Assembly: GCA_021234155.1 (NCBI GenBank)
Contig: JAJEKV010000002.1
Location: forward strand, 43,021,203-43,085,202
Direction of reading: 5' to 3'
Length of the DNA: 64,000 bases
Origin: Isoetes taiwanensis
Taxonomy: Eukaryota; Streptophyta; Lycopodiopsida; Isoetales; Isoetaceae
The notes beneath the pieces were generated by a model. The model was not told the DNA's origin. It did not search any database and worked only from the letters and a program-made list of their open reading frames with translations. Shown here piece by piece: positions 21,234 through 32,937 of the stretch (position 1 is its first letter; every line of letters starts with the position of its first letter). A program made the translations under genes and the position numbers.

Positions 21234-24200
21234 CTATGAAGCAAGGTCCAAAAGCCGATCAAGAATTTCCTTGAATGTGGGCCTGCTTTTTGGGTTTGTT
21301 TTCCAACAATCCTCAAGCAACAACTTATAAGCATGTGGACAGCCTTCTGGTATTTGCAGTCGTTCACCACGGTCAATTGCCCTCATGATCTATGGAAAAC
21401 ATCAAAGAAAAAATGATGATTCAAAGCTTCTCCCAAACATAATGTAGATTCCCAAACATAATTTAGATAAACTATCTTCACAAAAAACACCTCTTACAAC
21501 CAGATAGTAACAATTACAATGTGGATGTTGCCAAGATAAGAGAGACAAAACAAATTTACTCAATGTTTTTGAGGTTAACCTATCGATCTGATATCAATCT
21601 GATAGCTAAGCTGGTAGCTAAAGATCCCACACCCTCTAGTGCTTGACACATACCCTTCGCTTCCATCAATAGCATCCTCGTCTTGGCCAACAACATTGGG
21701 TATGTCCAAGATCTGCCAAGAGTAACACTTTTTTAGTTTGTTTCACCTCCACTTCTTTGTAACATGCCAGGTCCCACATTGTGCTGTATAAAGCTTGAAA
21801 CCTCCTCCAATCCTTCTATAAGTGGACTCCAGCAGTCCACAGAAAGCTGTTTGTCCTAGATAACACATGCTCCAAGGATTCTCCTTCAAAAATTATATCC
21901 ATCTTTTTCTTTTTTTGGATAAATTTCGTGTTAGTTTTGTTTACTTTCATCTGTCTCATTGCAAGAAGTTCCAGAGCTTGAATATGTTCTGGAAACCTGA
22001 TTTTGTTCAGGACACTAACGCTAGATCATCGGCATACAAGCATATTAGCAGAAGCTTAACTATACACTGTCCTATCTTGACTCCTTATTCAAGTTCATCT
22101 ACAAACAGGCCAAACAGCATGGGTCACAATGGGCATAACCCCTATATTTGCTCTCTCTGGTTCATCAGAAGGAAATGGAAGTGTCCTCAAAACTTTCTTA
22201 AATGTACTACACCTCTTCATAACTACCAGGGCACCTGCAAATTGGCCAAATGCTTCTCCAAATTCTTACACTTTACATCATCAATGGTTTTGGCAAAACT
22301 CCAAAGCAATAGTATAAATCATTACCCGTCCCCTGGCATCCTTGAGAACGATTATTAGTTAATGCTTAGAAGACCCCGACATCTTTAAAACTGAGGATAC
22401 ACTGATATGATATGAAATAGGAAGGACAGGAACATGAGATTGTAAGGACTCCATCCAATTAAACTAGCAATTTCCATTCTCAAATGAACCAATTCAACGC
22501 TTACCTGTTCAAGAGGCAACTATGCATGATCATAACATTCAGCAGACACATAAATTCTAGACAATCATCTAAGTAGGACAGACAACAGCAAAACTCCAGC
22601 GGTATTGGGGAAAAATAAAGAACTGGCTTTGAATTCTTCATAAATAAAACAAACCTGCATTGGATGGTAGCCTTTAAAAGGTTCAACCCGAGTAATAAGC
22701 TCCCATAGAACAACTCCAAAGCTATAAATATCTGCTTTCTCGTCATATGGTGCAGATTCCAAGACTTCTGGTGCCATCCAACCCCATGTCCCAACCTGCA
22801 ACCACAAGAAAGAAGAACTATTCATTCCCCAGCATTTCCAATTTCCCAGGGAATTTGACAGTCTTTAAGCTACTGTTGGATCTACAACACGTTACATGTG
22901 GGAAATGTGATTTTGCAACCCACAAAATCAATCTTAAGAACATGGGATCACGGTCAATCACCAACCTAAAATCATAAGAATTCAAGTGATACAAATATTT
23001 CAATTTGGATCAAAGAATAGTCCTGCTGAAATAACTATAGATCATGAGCAGATGGGATAGGATTGCTGCCTTGAAACAGAAAGATTAGTATGAGTTCACC
23101 GCAATGCCCTTCACTATATCATTTTGAAAGGAGCTTCCAACATTGAGGGTAAAGGTACAACTAAATCAATGTACAGTGCCCTATATAGTAAAACGTATCA
23201 CTTTGGATTAATTTTTACATATGCAGGAGTGGTTCATTATGCAAAACAATAGGTGCAGACGTTTGACTACTATCATGAATGAAACTAACGAACAGGCCTT
23301 TAACTCACCTGTAATCAAACATGCCATATCAACCATGACGTAAGAGTTTGGGACAAACCTGGGTATGTGCATGAGAATTCTCTTTTGTCATAGCAAGACC
23401 AAAATCTGACACTTTGACATGCCAATCCGCATCAACTAATAGATTTACTGATTTGAGATCTCGATGTAACACAACAGGGCTGCAAAAAAGTGACACGGAG
23501 ATTTAAGCATTCTGTTTAGACTGAAGAGTTACACTAAACGCAATATTAATGAGTTTAAAACCACCCGTTCATTGTGCAGCAGAATTGGCTCAATATGCAG
23601 AATTAGCAAATATATCTGCTATGCAACCTTGCTTTGGCTAGTAGTGAATAATCCACCACTTTAGCTGCACAGCGAAGGTAGAATGCTTAGAAATACGAAA
23701 AGCTGGAACATGATTTTAGACTATGGAAGAATGAGCCACGAGGAAGGAAATTAACAAATGGGACTAAGTTATTGGGTGGACGGCAGTCGGAATATGCATT
23801 TCTCCATGGACAATGATGACACGATGTCAATGATCAATGTTACCCCTACAACGTAGATGCATCTAGATATGCAACATTCATTATCCGCATATGGCAGTTT
23901 AGAATGAGAGAAATTAGAAGACTGCGACACATTTCTAGAAATTCTAGTTTTTGAAACAATATGCATGTCTTCCAAAGTGCAATTCAGCACATTCCTACAT
24001 TTGCTCTTCCTCGTAGTTCTGAGGAACAAAATGGCAGGCACTTGAGAGAAAATATGCAACAAGAAGCAATGGATTGGAAATTGTGCTAAATGTGGGAAAA
24101 CATCTTAACTCCTTAAAGTGTTTCCAATTCTTGCAGCCCTATTAAGAGTTGATATATTCCCTATACAATTTCAATACTCCATTGGCTTTCATTATCAAGA

Positions 24201-27200
24201 ACAACTTGAAATCCTGTAATTTTAGGATTTAAGGCTCTCGTGTACTAACATAACTCAATATACCTTCGGGTGTGAAGGTAGTTCATTCCCTGAGCAGCCT
24301 CAATAGCCCAGCGTACAACTGTTGGCATTCCAATAGTTACTTTAGGATTATGAAGAACACTATACAGGCTTCCGTTTGCAGCATATTCCATAACTATACA
24401 TACATCTGGTGGTACCGTACATGCGCCCATGAATAGGATGATATTTGGGTGCCTCAGCCTCATTATCATTGCAACCTGAAACATGAAGCTTAAAGGAATT
24501 AAACATGCAGAGAAACGAAAAAAAATACATAAATTTTGAATTTCCATGTCTTCAGAACGATATCTGATGGATGAGTCAACACCTCTACGACGGGAGAATA
24601 ACCACCAAAAGCGAAAACATATACTGCCAAGAGGAGGTCTGCAACTCATACAAAAAGGTTTATGCAACAGAAAGAACGAGATAGTCTGAAGCTTCATTAG
24701 AGTTCCAGGCCAACGAATAAAGCCATTCCCAATGAGATGAAATTGATCTTGAAATGGCATCTTGACTTAAATGTCTTGGCTACAAATAATCTCTTCTTTC
24801 CAAATGTGTAAACAAGTATCCAGCATAATACACATAAATTCTGCATTTCCAAGTTGTCAATCCTGCTAATTAGACCCTTATATCATTCCCAACTTACTCA
24901 AAGGTGTAAATCAACGATCATCACTGGATCTCATCCTGTATACCAAAATATAGGCCGTCTTCATCCATGTGCTTCCATTTTCCAGATCCTTAAATTTTCC
25001 ATTTTCCATGTGATCCTTTTTCTTGTACGCATCAGTTTTTGACAATTACCTGTTTCCTTAAATCATCGGAGCTCCAAAATCTAAGCCAGATAACAAAATG
25101 ATTTCTCTAGAAAGATCACAGTACAAATTAAGAAACGAAACCTCAGTATCCTGCACAATCTTCCTTTTGGAAACTTTATTGCATATAACCCCATGAAAGA
25201 ACGAAACAAAGCATTCCACTGTATTAATCTCAAGACCTGCAATTGCTTTCAGGTAGGAAACTTGTCGACTATCCTCTTGCTAACACTACCAGCTAATCCC
25301 CACCATTACTAACCATAGTATCCTATAATTATGTATGATGGTATTCTCATTGAACTACGTAAGTTGACTACAAACAAGAGAGGAGACAATACCTCATGCC
25401 TGAAGTCCTCAGAAGCTTGATTAAAATCAGTAACATTCTGAAGACATTTCACTGCAACATCAGTGCCCTGCCAAGTCCCTCGTAGAACATCCCCAAATGC
25501 ACCCTGTTTGTGTAAGGTAGAACCTTGTTAAATTATGCGCATTAAATCTGCTCGTACTTCATGGAATTTACTTTCACGGATTAGTTATATCTTGTACTGA
25601 TGGTTGCATCTATTGATCCTAAGCATAAGGGATACTGGGCTTCTGAAGCGCCATTGAAACTATTTCAAATATGGGTTTCAACCAGAAAACTAATTTCCAT
25701 CTAGAAATGCATTTTACGACAGTATTGATTCAAACATGTAATATTGCAGATTTCATCCCATGTATAGAACTTTCAAAAATCACTTCCAACCAACCAGCAA
25801 AGGCTGGAGGTTATCCCAAGCAGTACATATTATTAAGAATACTAATCTTCGAAAAATGTTCGAAACATAATACCTGTCCAATTTTCTGACCAAGCTTTAT
25901 CTCGGAAAAGGGTATCTCCCAATCTGCAACTGATGATTCTGTTAGATTTTCGTTGAAACAGCTTAAGCTGAAATCCTGCCAAATTGTAGGATCTGACAAT
26001 GACCCCTCAAATCTCCATGAGTCTGGAATATTAGGTCTGCTATTTAGAATCCCCACGTTTGTACCTTCAGTGTGAGGTAATAATTTTGTTGCTATATCTG
26101 TCTCGACATCCTCTAAGACATCTGGAGAATCAGAAGAATTGACTTGAGTATCATCTCCTTGTTGAGGGCAATGCAGTTGTTTGAGCTCTTGAAGCTGCTT
26201 TTGTTGTTCTTGAAGAAGTTGTTGCATCTGCTCTATCTGCTGCTGCTGTAAAGCTACGGTGTCAACCACTGCCGATGCCTCTTTGGGAAATCGTACTACT
26301 ACTTGTTGTAATGCCTTCAAATGCACAGCCACTGAAGATTTTGACTGCGGGGACAGTTTTCCATCAGGACAGTTCTCCATCTGCTGATTGCAAAGACCAA
26401 GGCCAATTTCATTATCCAGACTAGCATTCAGACATTGTGTTCGGGGGCTGGTCAATAATGGACTCTTCATTTGCAAGGGGCTAGGAGACTCCGTGGATGA
26501 CAGTGATCCAGACGTTTCATCAAGATATGCAGCATCATCAAAACTACTCCACATCCTTCCAGCATTTCGTGTATGTTGTGGCTTCTGTGGACGGCTACTT
26601 GCAGATACATCAACTAATAAATTAAACACCATGTCATTGGGGGGTGGCTTCAGTCGTGCGTTCTTCAAATCATATGGCGGTGTTAGCATCGGGCATCCTT
26701 TAACAAACTTATCTTTTGCATCTGATTGCCCGGCATTAAACATCATTAGAGAAAAACTTACAAACTCAAAATATGAATAAAAGTCAGCAAATCCTCAATC
26801 ACTAACGCGTGAGCAAATTACATACAAATATGTGCGCACATCACATAAATAAGGATAGTGATCAAAGCGGTTTTTATCACACGCATACTAGACTCAGTCT
26901 ACCTATATGCAAAGGAGCTCAGAAGGCTTTTGGCTGTAATAGTATAAAAAATGTGACATACGTGTGCTGCATGGGACATAGCAAGTTATTCATCTTCCCT
27001 TTTTACTCTTTGCTTGTTTAACTATACTTCACTTGCAAAATACTAGAATTGATTTTAATTTAATCATTATCAACTAGGATTTTCCTGCATTGTCTTTAAA
27101 CATATATGGGCATGGTAAAGGTATGCATCTTCCTTTATAACTGATGCTTTTCTAGTGCCAACAGAACATGCATGGGATTAACTTGTTTCCAATCTTTTGA

Positions 27201-28933
27201 AATATCATGCTACTCATTCTTGAGGCTGCCAAATAAAGCAATATAAGATAATTAATCATCATGAGTAAGAGCTGTAGAAAACAATGAGGCAAGCGACCTG
27301 CAACAAATCGTCGGAGGGCAACTGCTGTCGCGACCCCTACCCCACCGTTTATGGGATCTGAAATCTCTTCGTGTATTGAGGCCTTGCAACTAGCTGCATG
27401 AGGGTCTAATGACGTAAGCGCGTAAATATCATCCCCAGATGCTGATTTACTGTCCCTCGTAATGTTGTTTGCAAACAGCAACTTATGCTTGTCTATCAGT
27501 GAAAGTGCCTTCCAAGATGCAGAGGTTTCACGACTCTCCCTGGTTGAGTAGTACCAGATAGAAAAATCAAATGCTCAACTCATGGCAAAAGGCTAACAAT
27601 CTAGCTTTTATCTACTTTTGCAACGGTAAATATTAATATGACACCAACAAGCACAACAAGGAGGAAGATAATAAGGAGATACCATGATTGTTGCTCTGGA
27701 ACAAATAAAGAATCTTTCACCCAAAAAGGATCTAGAGGCAAACTTGGAGGAGATACACTGCAGGTTATTCCAGGTTCTATGCGTGCCTTTTCAAACATCT
27801 CCCTAAGCACATTATGTTGTCTTTTAAATATAGAAATGGATGCTGCATAGGCATTCTTCGGCGAACTACTTGGATCGGAGGACATTAAAGAAGAAAGGAG
27901 TTGCCAGCATATATCATAAACCAAATCAGCTTCTCTTAAGATTGGAATAAGTACAGCAATGATCAATCCTACTGGGTCTGAACATGCATTGTATATGGCT
28001 CCTTTAAGCTCCATATTTTGAATGTTTTCTCCTGCTTTCTTTCTCTCTAACAGCATGAAGCCTTCCTGGAGAGCATTCAATGCCCTATCCTGTACTTTTT
28101 GAAGAGAGACAACCGCATGTGCTGTTGAGAATAAAGTGCCATCGGGAAGCCCTTTGGTTGTTGCAGAAATAAATTCCACTGAATAGTTGTTCTCATATGA
28201 TGGAAATTGATGGTGAAATGTTACCTTCTCTATCAGCATAGAGGCATAAGCACAATTCAAGTTCCATAGCTCACTTGATTCATTGCTGCGAGTTGAAGAT
28301 GTAGAAGCGGCACTCACAATGTCTTTTAAAAATGATATCCTAGCATAACATGAACTTAAACAGACTGATGGTCCATCTTGCATAAGCTTGTGCACAATAA
28401 CCAGACTCTTCAGTGAAATCACAGGGCTAGAAAGATAAGGCCTCTTTTTCAAGAAGTTGAATATCTGAAAATAACAGGCCACATATTCATAGCTAATTTT
28501 CAGAAGAAAAATTTGAGTAAGCATGTAATTCACATACCGTCAATGCACCGCCACCATTATGGTTCCAGGAGGACAAGACAAGACCACGTAGATGCTTAGG
28601 CTGGGGTGGACACACTTCCTTGCTAGTGGCCTTTGCTAACAATGTTCTCTTCCTATACCAATCCTTCAGACTTGGTAGACCTGCTCCAAAATGTGAAACT
28701 GTGTCTTCATGTTTAGGATGTTCAGCATCCTTTCCAGAAAACTTTCTCCTTATTTCCTTGCAAGACCCATTAGTATCTGAATTTGAATGGAGGAGAGAAA
28801 CTGGATCCCAGGCATTTCCCCATTTTCCATGCCCTGTAATTGTATAACGGCGCTTCTCTTTTGACAAACTTGTCCATCCTTCTCTGTCTTCCTCCTCACA
28901 AGGTTTTATTTTTGTGTATGAGCCATCATCCAT
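21234..28933 (-). CDS. ANTH-domain Raf-like protein kinase, nine exons
   Basis: Exons: 28538-28933, 27683-28464, 27298-27539, 25874-26721, 25393-25503, 24264-24475, 23359-23479, 22655-22795, 21234-21389. All junctions are GT-AG and in phase, giving 3009 nt and 1002 residues. The first ATG after an in-frame TAG was chosen. Residues about 80-260 look like an ANTH domain: [19 protein letters not shown], then [20 protein letters not shown] and [21 protein letters not shown] domains bind phosphoinositides and clathrin adaptors. A Ser/Pro-rich linker and a Gln-rich coiled coil (from LKALQQVV to LKQLHCPQQ) follow. The kinase domain has [25 protein letters not shown], a GTWGWMAPE activation segment and a C-terminal RP, so it should be active. 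It is closest to plant Raf-type MAPKKKs. I know no angiosperm Raf with an ANTH domain. The ANTH call rests on motifs only. Confidence 0.88.
21680..22340 (-). pseudogene. LINE reverse transcriptase fragment in the last kinase intron
   Basis: On the minus strand the order [20 protein letters not shown], then [12 protein letters not shown], then [15 protein letters not shown] is read, with stops and shifts between. YADD at 22025-22036 is the RT catalytic motif, and [16 protein letters not shown] follows as expected for a non-LTR RT. It lies in intron 8 (21390-22654) in the same orientation as the host gene. The fragment has no open frame longer than the motif blocks. Confidence 0.65.
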
Positions 28934-29354
28934 AGGCCTTCTATCATACCCGTGCGCACATGGACGGGCTATATGCTAGGGTTGCCATTGCAAATTTAAT
29001 GAGGGAATTCGGCAATACAAACGGATTTGTCAGACATAGTTAGCGAAACAGAATACGCAACGAACTTGCATGTTTCAGTTGGAAGAAATGTCTTCAACGG
29101 TCCAGATTGTTCACTTATAGCTCGATACTCTTGGAAGGAATTCCTTGATTTTCTCTACTGCAATCCAGGCCACAGAGCCAACCACGGGTTCGCCACGTGG
29201 CAATATTTCTTTTAAAGAATGTCCCTTAAAATTTTGTTGGGCACAAAAGTCGATTCCCTATTTTTTACTCGACAGCTCTAAATTTTTACCCGTGATTCTG
29301 GAGTTTGTACCCCCCATCCCACGATTCTCTGTTTTTGTCCGCCTGGATTGCATC
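28934..29354. promoter_or_regulatory. 5' flank of the ANTH-Raf kinase gene
   Basis: This is the stretch between the kinase start codon and the MITE at 29358. The codons directly upstream of the ATG stay open for 14 codons back to a TAG, so a short 5' UTR or an unseen upstream exon is possible. No TATA box could be fixed with confidence. Confidence 0.35.
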
Positions 29355-29357
29355 TAA

Positions 29358-29614
29358 GGGTGAGATTCCACTACGACAGTTCTTGGTGTGGCAGTTCACG
29401 TCCACAAATCAGGAAGAGCCATCTTGCAAAACGCCGAAGAAGCTCCATTAGTGGCAATTAAGAGCGGCAAATTAGGTTTGGCATTAGGCTTGGTTTAGTG
29501 TATAATTGCCAAAAATGCTGCTCTAACTACCGGAGATGAGGGCTGGGAGTTGGAAGTTCCCGCATTAATGGCAAAGTTTAAGCTAATTGCCTTCCGCTGT
29601 GTGGAATCTCACCC
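29358..29614. mobile_element. Tourist-like MITE
   Basis: Perfect 14-bp terminal inverted repeats (GGGTGAGATTCCAC at 29358-29371 and its complement at 29601-29614) enclose 257 bp without a coding frame. TAA stands on both sides (29355-29357 and 29615-29617), as expected for the 3-bp TTA/TAA duplications of PIF/Harbinger and Tourist elements. It lies about 430 bp upstream of the kinase start codon. Confidence 0.75.
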
Positions 29615-29808
29615 TAACATGCCTTCACGTTGCAGGAACCACACCCCGGTCTAAATTCCGGAGTGTCAACAGTGCCTGCCTGCTGCCGATCATCAAACTG
29701 TCCCATTTTGACCCGATTCATAAGGGGGCATCTAAAAAACAAACCAATGGTTCTTATGTAGCCAATCCTTCATGCCGGATACAGACCAGTCTTCTAATAT
29801 AATAAAGC

Positions 29809-29860
29809 TTGGGGAATCGAACCCCAACAAGATCCCAATGCTCTTGCCTTAACTGAATCC
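29809..29860 (-). other. tRNA-derived SINE head
   Basis: Read on the minus strand, an A-box-like AGTTAAGGCA (near 29855) and a B-box GGTTCGATTCC within a T-arm stem GGGG...CCCC (29809-29825) have the spacing of an internal Pol III promoter. The acceptor arm is missing, so this is a SINE or tRNA relic. Confidence 0.5.
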
Positions 29861-31395
29861 TCAGCAACACATCAACAAGTTTTCCTTTCGTGGCTATGGC
29901 AAGGATCTGCGACAACAGTGTTCAAAGCCCTGCTTTGATATGTTCATTACCTGTTATAAAATACCCTGCTCTTTCTTCTTCAAATCACATAAGAAAAATA
30001 TAGCACAAAAACAGAGATTATACCAAAACCCTCATGCACTGATGTGATGCAAATAGAAAAGGGAAATACATGTTTAAAAAGACATGGCATCTCAATCTCA
30101 ACCTAGCGAACTTCGGAGACCAAAAACCTCCTCAATCTGTCTCTCTTTTTCAAAAAAATCGCTTTATCTTATCGAATACAAAGCATCTCCGGTGGTTTTT
30201 TCCCTCGACCTTTCGGCTATGGCACCCTATGGCTATGGAACCATATTGTTCTTCCAAGCTCTAGAAATTGGAGCCCTATTTAACTTATGTCATGCAGATG
30301 CAGAAGCTATGACAGGGGAAGATCAAGCACACGTGGCGACATAGACCCCTGAAGATCCTCAGCCACATCAACCTCCAAGAATACTACTTCTATTTCGAAC
30401 CCAAGTGTCCACAGTCAGCAAAGTACTCTTTTTCATACGAATACACAAATAAACGTTCAACAATCTTACATTACATTATATTTATATAGTTTCTGATCAT
30501 GGGCACTTTTTTTTACCTTAGATTCTTTGATTTTTCCTTGCATTCCGTGAGTTACCTTACATTCTCTAGTCTTTCCCTTGTATTCCGATGGTTTCAAAAA
30601 GTGCAGAATTGAAGCTAAATTATCTCCATGTTAATAAAATGTCACTCCGGGTGACATTCTCTTATACATAAAAGCCACCTAAGGCCACTTCAGCATGGCA
30701 TCCCATTAGCTTATACCATGTGCATTCTTTCTTACCCAACATATTGGCCTAGATTTCGATTCGTTACTTTTAGTTCACATGTTCAGCCTTTTGTTAACAT
30801 TCTTTTTTTTTATTCTAATTCACATTCCATTCACATTCCTTTTAAATTCACCTAATTTATTAAAAGACATTGTACACAAAACAACTTCTGGAACAGACAA
30901 ATTCCAATTTAGGGAGAAAGGAGGAGCCCTTGGTGAAATCAATACGATTTATATCCCAAAATGGTTTGCCCTTTCATGAAACCGTATATTTATAACATAA
31001 GGTTTCAATGGTTAATAGGGTGTATTGTAGAGAAAGACGTAGGAAAATAGCACTTGAAATCTTTACCATATATGTATTTTGGGATGGGCTTTGATGGGGA
31101 CAAATTTAGAAGGTAAAACTGATGTTATTATTCACATTTGATGGCAATTTTGGGGCAGGTAGATTGTGTTATAAATTCCTTGATGGAAACAGCTTTGCTA
31201 CCGTATCAGATGAGGGCTTACTCTTCCTTCGCTTTTTTATGGTCTATTTACTTGTTTGTATCAGAAGGTATGCTAGAAGGGCAGGTCGGGCTGGCAGAAG
31301 TGACCAAACAGAGTTAGGGTCTAGGAAGTTAGTTGTGGAGTCTAGAAAATCCATCATTAAGGACAAAGCACTGGGCTGTTGCATGTGAGTGTGAC
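29861..31395. other. Unassigned stretch
   Basis: No recognised gene. AT-rich with short open frames and no motif. Confidence 0.3.
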
Positions 31396-31402
31396 ACTAG
31401 GC

Positions 31403-31890
31403 ATGGCAGGCATGGATGCGCCACCGGAGTTTTATGAGATGCTTATCAATTTCTATGAAAGAGATTGTGTTGTAGGTGCACTTACAACAGAAAGGGGAAG
31501 TGATTTGGATTACTTGATTACCAATGTGTGTTCAGGCTTTCTGTGAAGTCTCCTAAACTTGTGAATGTGGCCATGAAGAGGAGGTGTGGGTGGAGAGTCA
31601 AGAAGCCTGTGGGTGTTGTTCTTGCATGTAAGACATTGAAAGAACACTAAATGCACCGTTTGGAAGGTCTTGTAGGGTATTATATGAAAGATATGGGAAA
31701 GCCCCACCTTCGATTGTATACCAAGAACATATTTGAGTGGCAATTGGAGATGGACAATGATCTCTATCTGATATATGGTGCTGGGGACATTAATCTTGTG
31801 GAGGTTCTTGATAACAGGAATCTCCTGGAAAGGGTTCTTTACTTTGTGAATTATCACGGTGATTGCCGGTCTCGTTCATACCATAACTAG
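31403..31890 (+). pseudogene. Replitron-like HUH endonuclease remnant
   Basis: The first part reads PPEFYEMLINFYERDCVVGA, then LTTERGSDLDYLI. After a one-base frameshift, KPVGVVLACKTLKEH, a TAA stop and MHRLEGLVGYYMKDMGKPH follow, with KNI soon after. The block GLVGYYMKD fits the catalytic YxxK motif III of HUH (Rep-type) nucleases, and the order ALTTERG, a hydrophobic HxH position, KPVG, GYxMKDxGKxH matches what I recall of Replitron HUH proteins. The position where an H-hydrophobic-H motif is expected reads DLD, so metal-binding histidines are missing. With a stop and a frameshift, this copy is dead. The family call is from memory of the motif order. Confidence 0.5.
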
Positions 31891-32935
31891 GATGCTTAGA
31901 ACCAGTAAGTTTGTTTTGTTGACAAGCTAGATCCTCCCATCTAATATTGCTTTCATATTCAAAAATAGAGCTAAGGTTGCCTGGCATCTCACACTGAACC
32001 CCAGAGTTGCATTGCCGAGCGATGTCAGATGCGTAATCTATGGCATCCCAGATGGAACCAATTCAGAGGACAGGCAAGGCTAGAAATGGTATTGGCATGA
32101 GGCTAGCACTCTGGAGGACATAAATGAGAACTTTGTGAAGAGGGAGGATGGGAAGTACAGGCCTAAGGCTATGCAGGATGTGTCGGGCACTGATTCAGTT
32201 GGAACTGATACTACGGATTACACTATGGCAGTGGGATGACCTGGAAAATGTTAGGATTGCTAGTTTAGGTCTTTTACATATTCATTTATTTATTTTGATC
32301 TTTCTTGCATTGTTTGCAGTTGTTTTTAATGCCTAGAATGGAGATGGAGAATGTCCAGGGAAGTTTGGGAATGAAAAAAAGGTTATTGGCAGGCAGACTG
32401 GGGCTGATGCTAGCAGCAGACCTATTGGAGCGTTGGGTGTGAGACCGCTGATTGGGAATAGGTGATTGAAATCTAGGGATAAAGTGCCCTCTGTGTCCTC
32501 TGCATAGGCCTGCTACACCTAGTCCTTGTGTGCACGATGTCATTCACAATGCAATGCTCCAAATGGAAAGCGGGTGCACGTTGCGCTTGAAGTGGTATCA
32601 AACGTTGTGGATAAACACGCTTGTTGAATATGTGGCGGCTTCAGTCTGCTTGATCAGGATGTAGCTGGGGAGGTTGTTTGCAGCATTAGAGGAGGCCATA
32701 TCCCATATGGAATAGGAAAATGTAGAGGTCAACAGTAGTGAGCGCCAACACATGTAGGCGCACATGAATTTGGCCCGGGCTCTTCTTTTGTGGGAATTGA
32801 GGCAGGTAGACAGTATTACAAGTTACCACAATGCTGCAATGAATAATAATTAGGTACTGGTATGCTTTTTGTTGCTATTATTTTGCTTGTTTCATGGTTG
32901 TTATGTGTTGCAATGATGTTGCGCCGTCAGCGTGG
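31891..32935. other. Unassigned stretch after the HUH remnant
   Basis: Possibly the degraded remainder of the same element. Plus-strand reading near 32110-32240 gives NFVKREDGKYRPKAMQDV, but no known domain was seen. Confidence 0.25.
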
Positions 32936-32937
32936 GT

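Noticed and set aside
27610-27690. A transmembrane helix after the ANTH region of the kinase ([17 protein letters not shown])
   Set aside because: It is the translation of the start of intron 2. The GT donor at 27682 joins in phase to the next exon and removes it.
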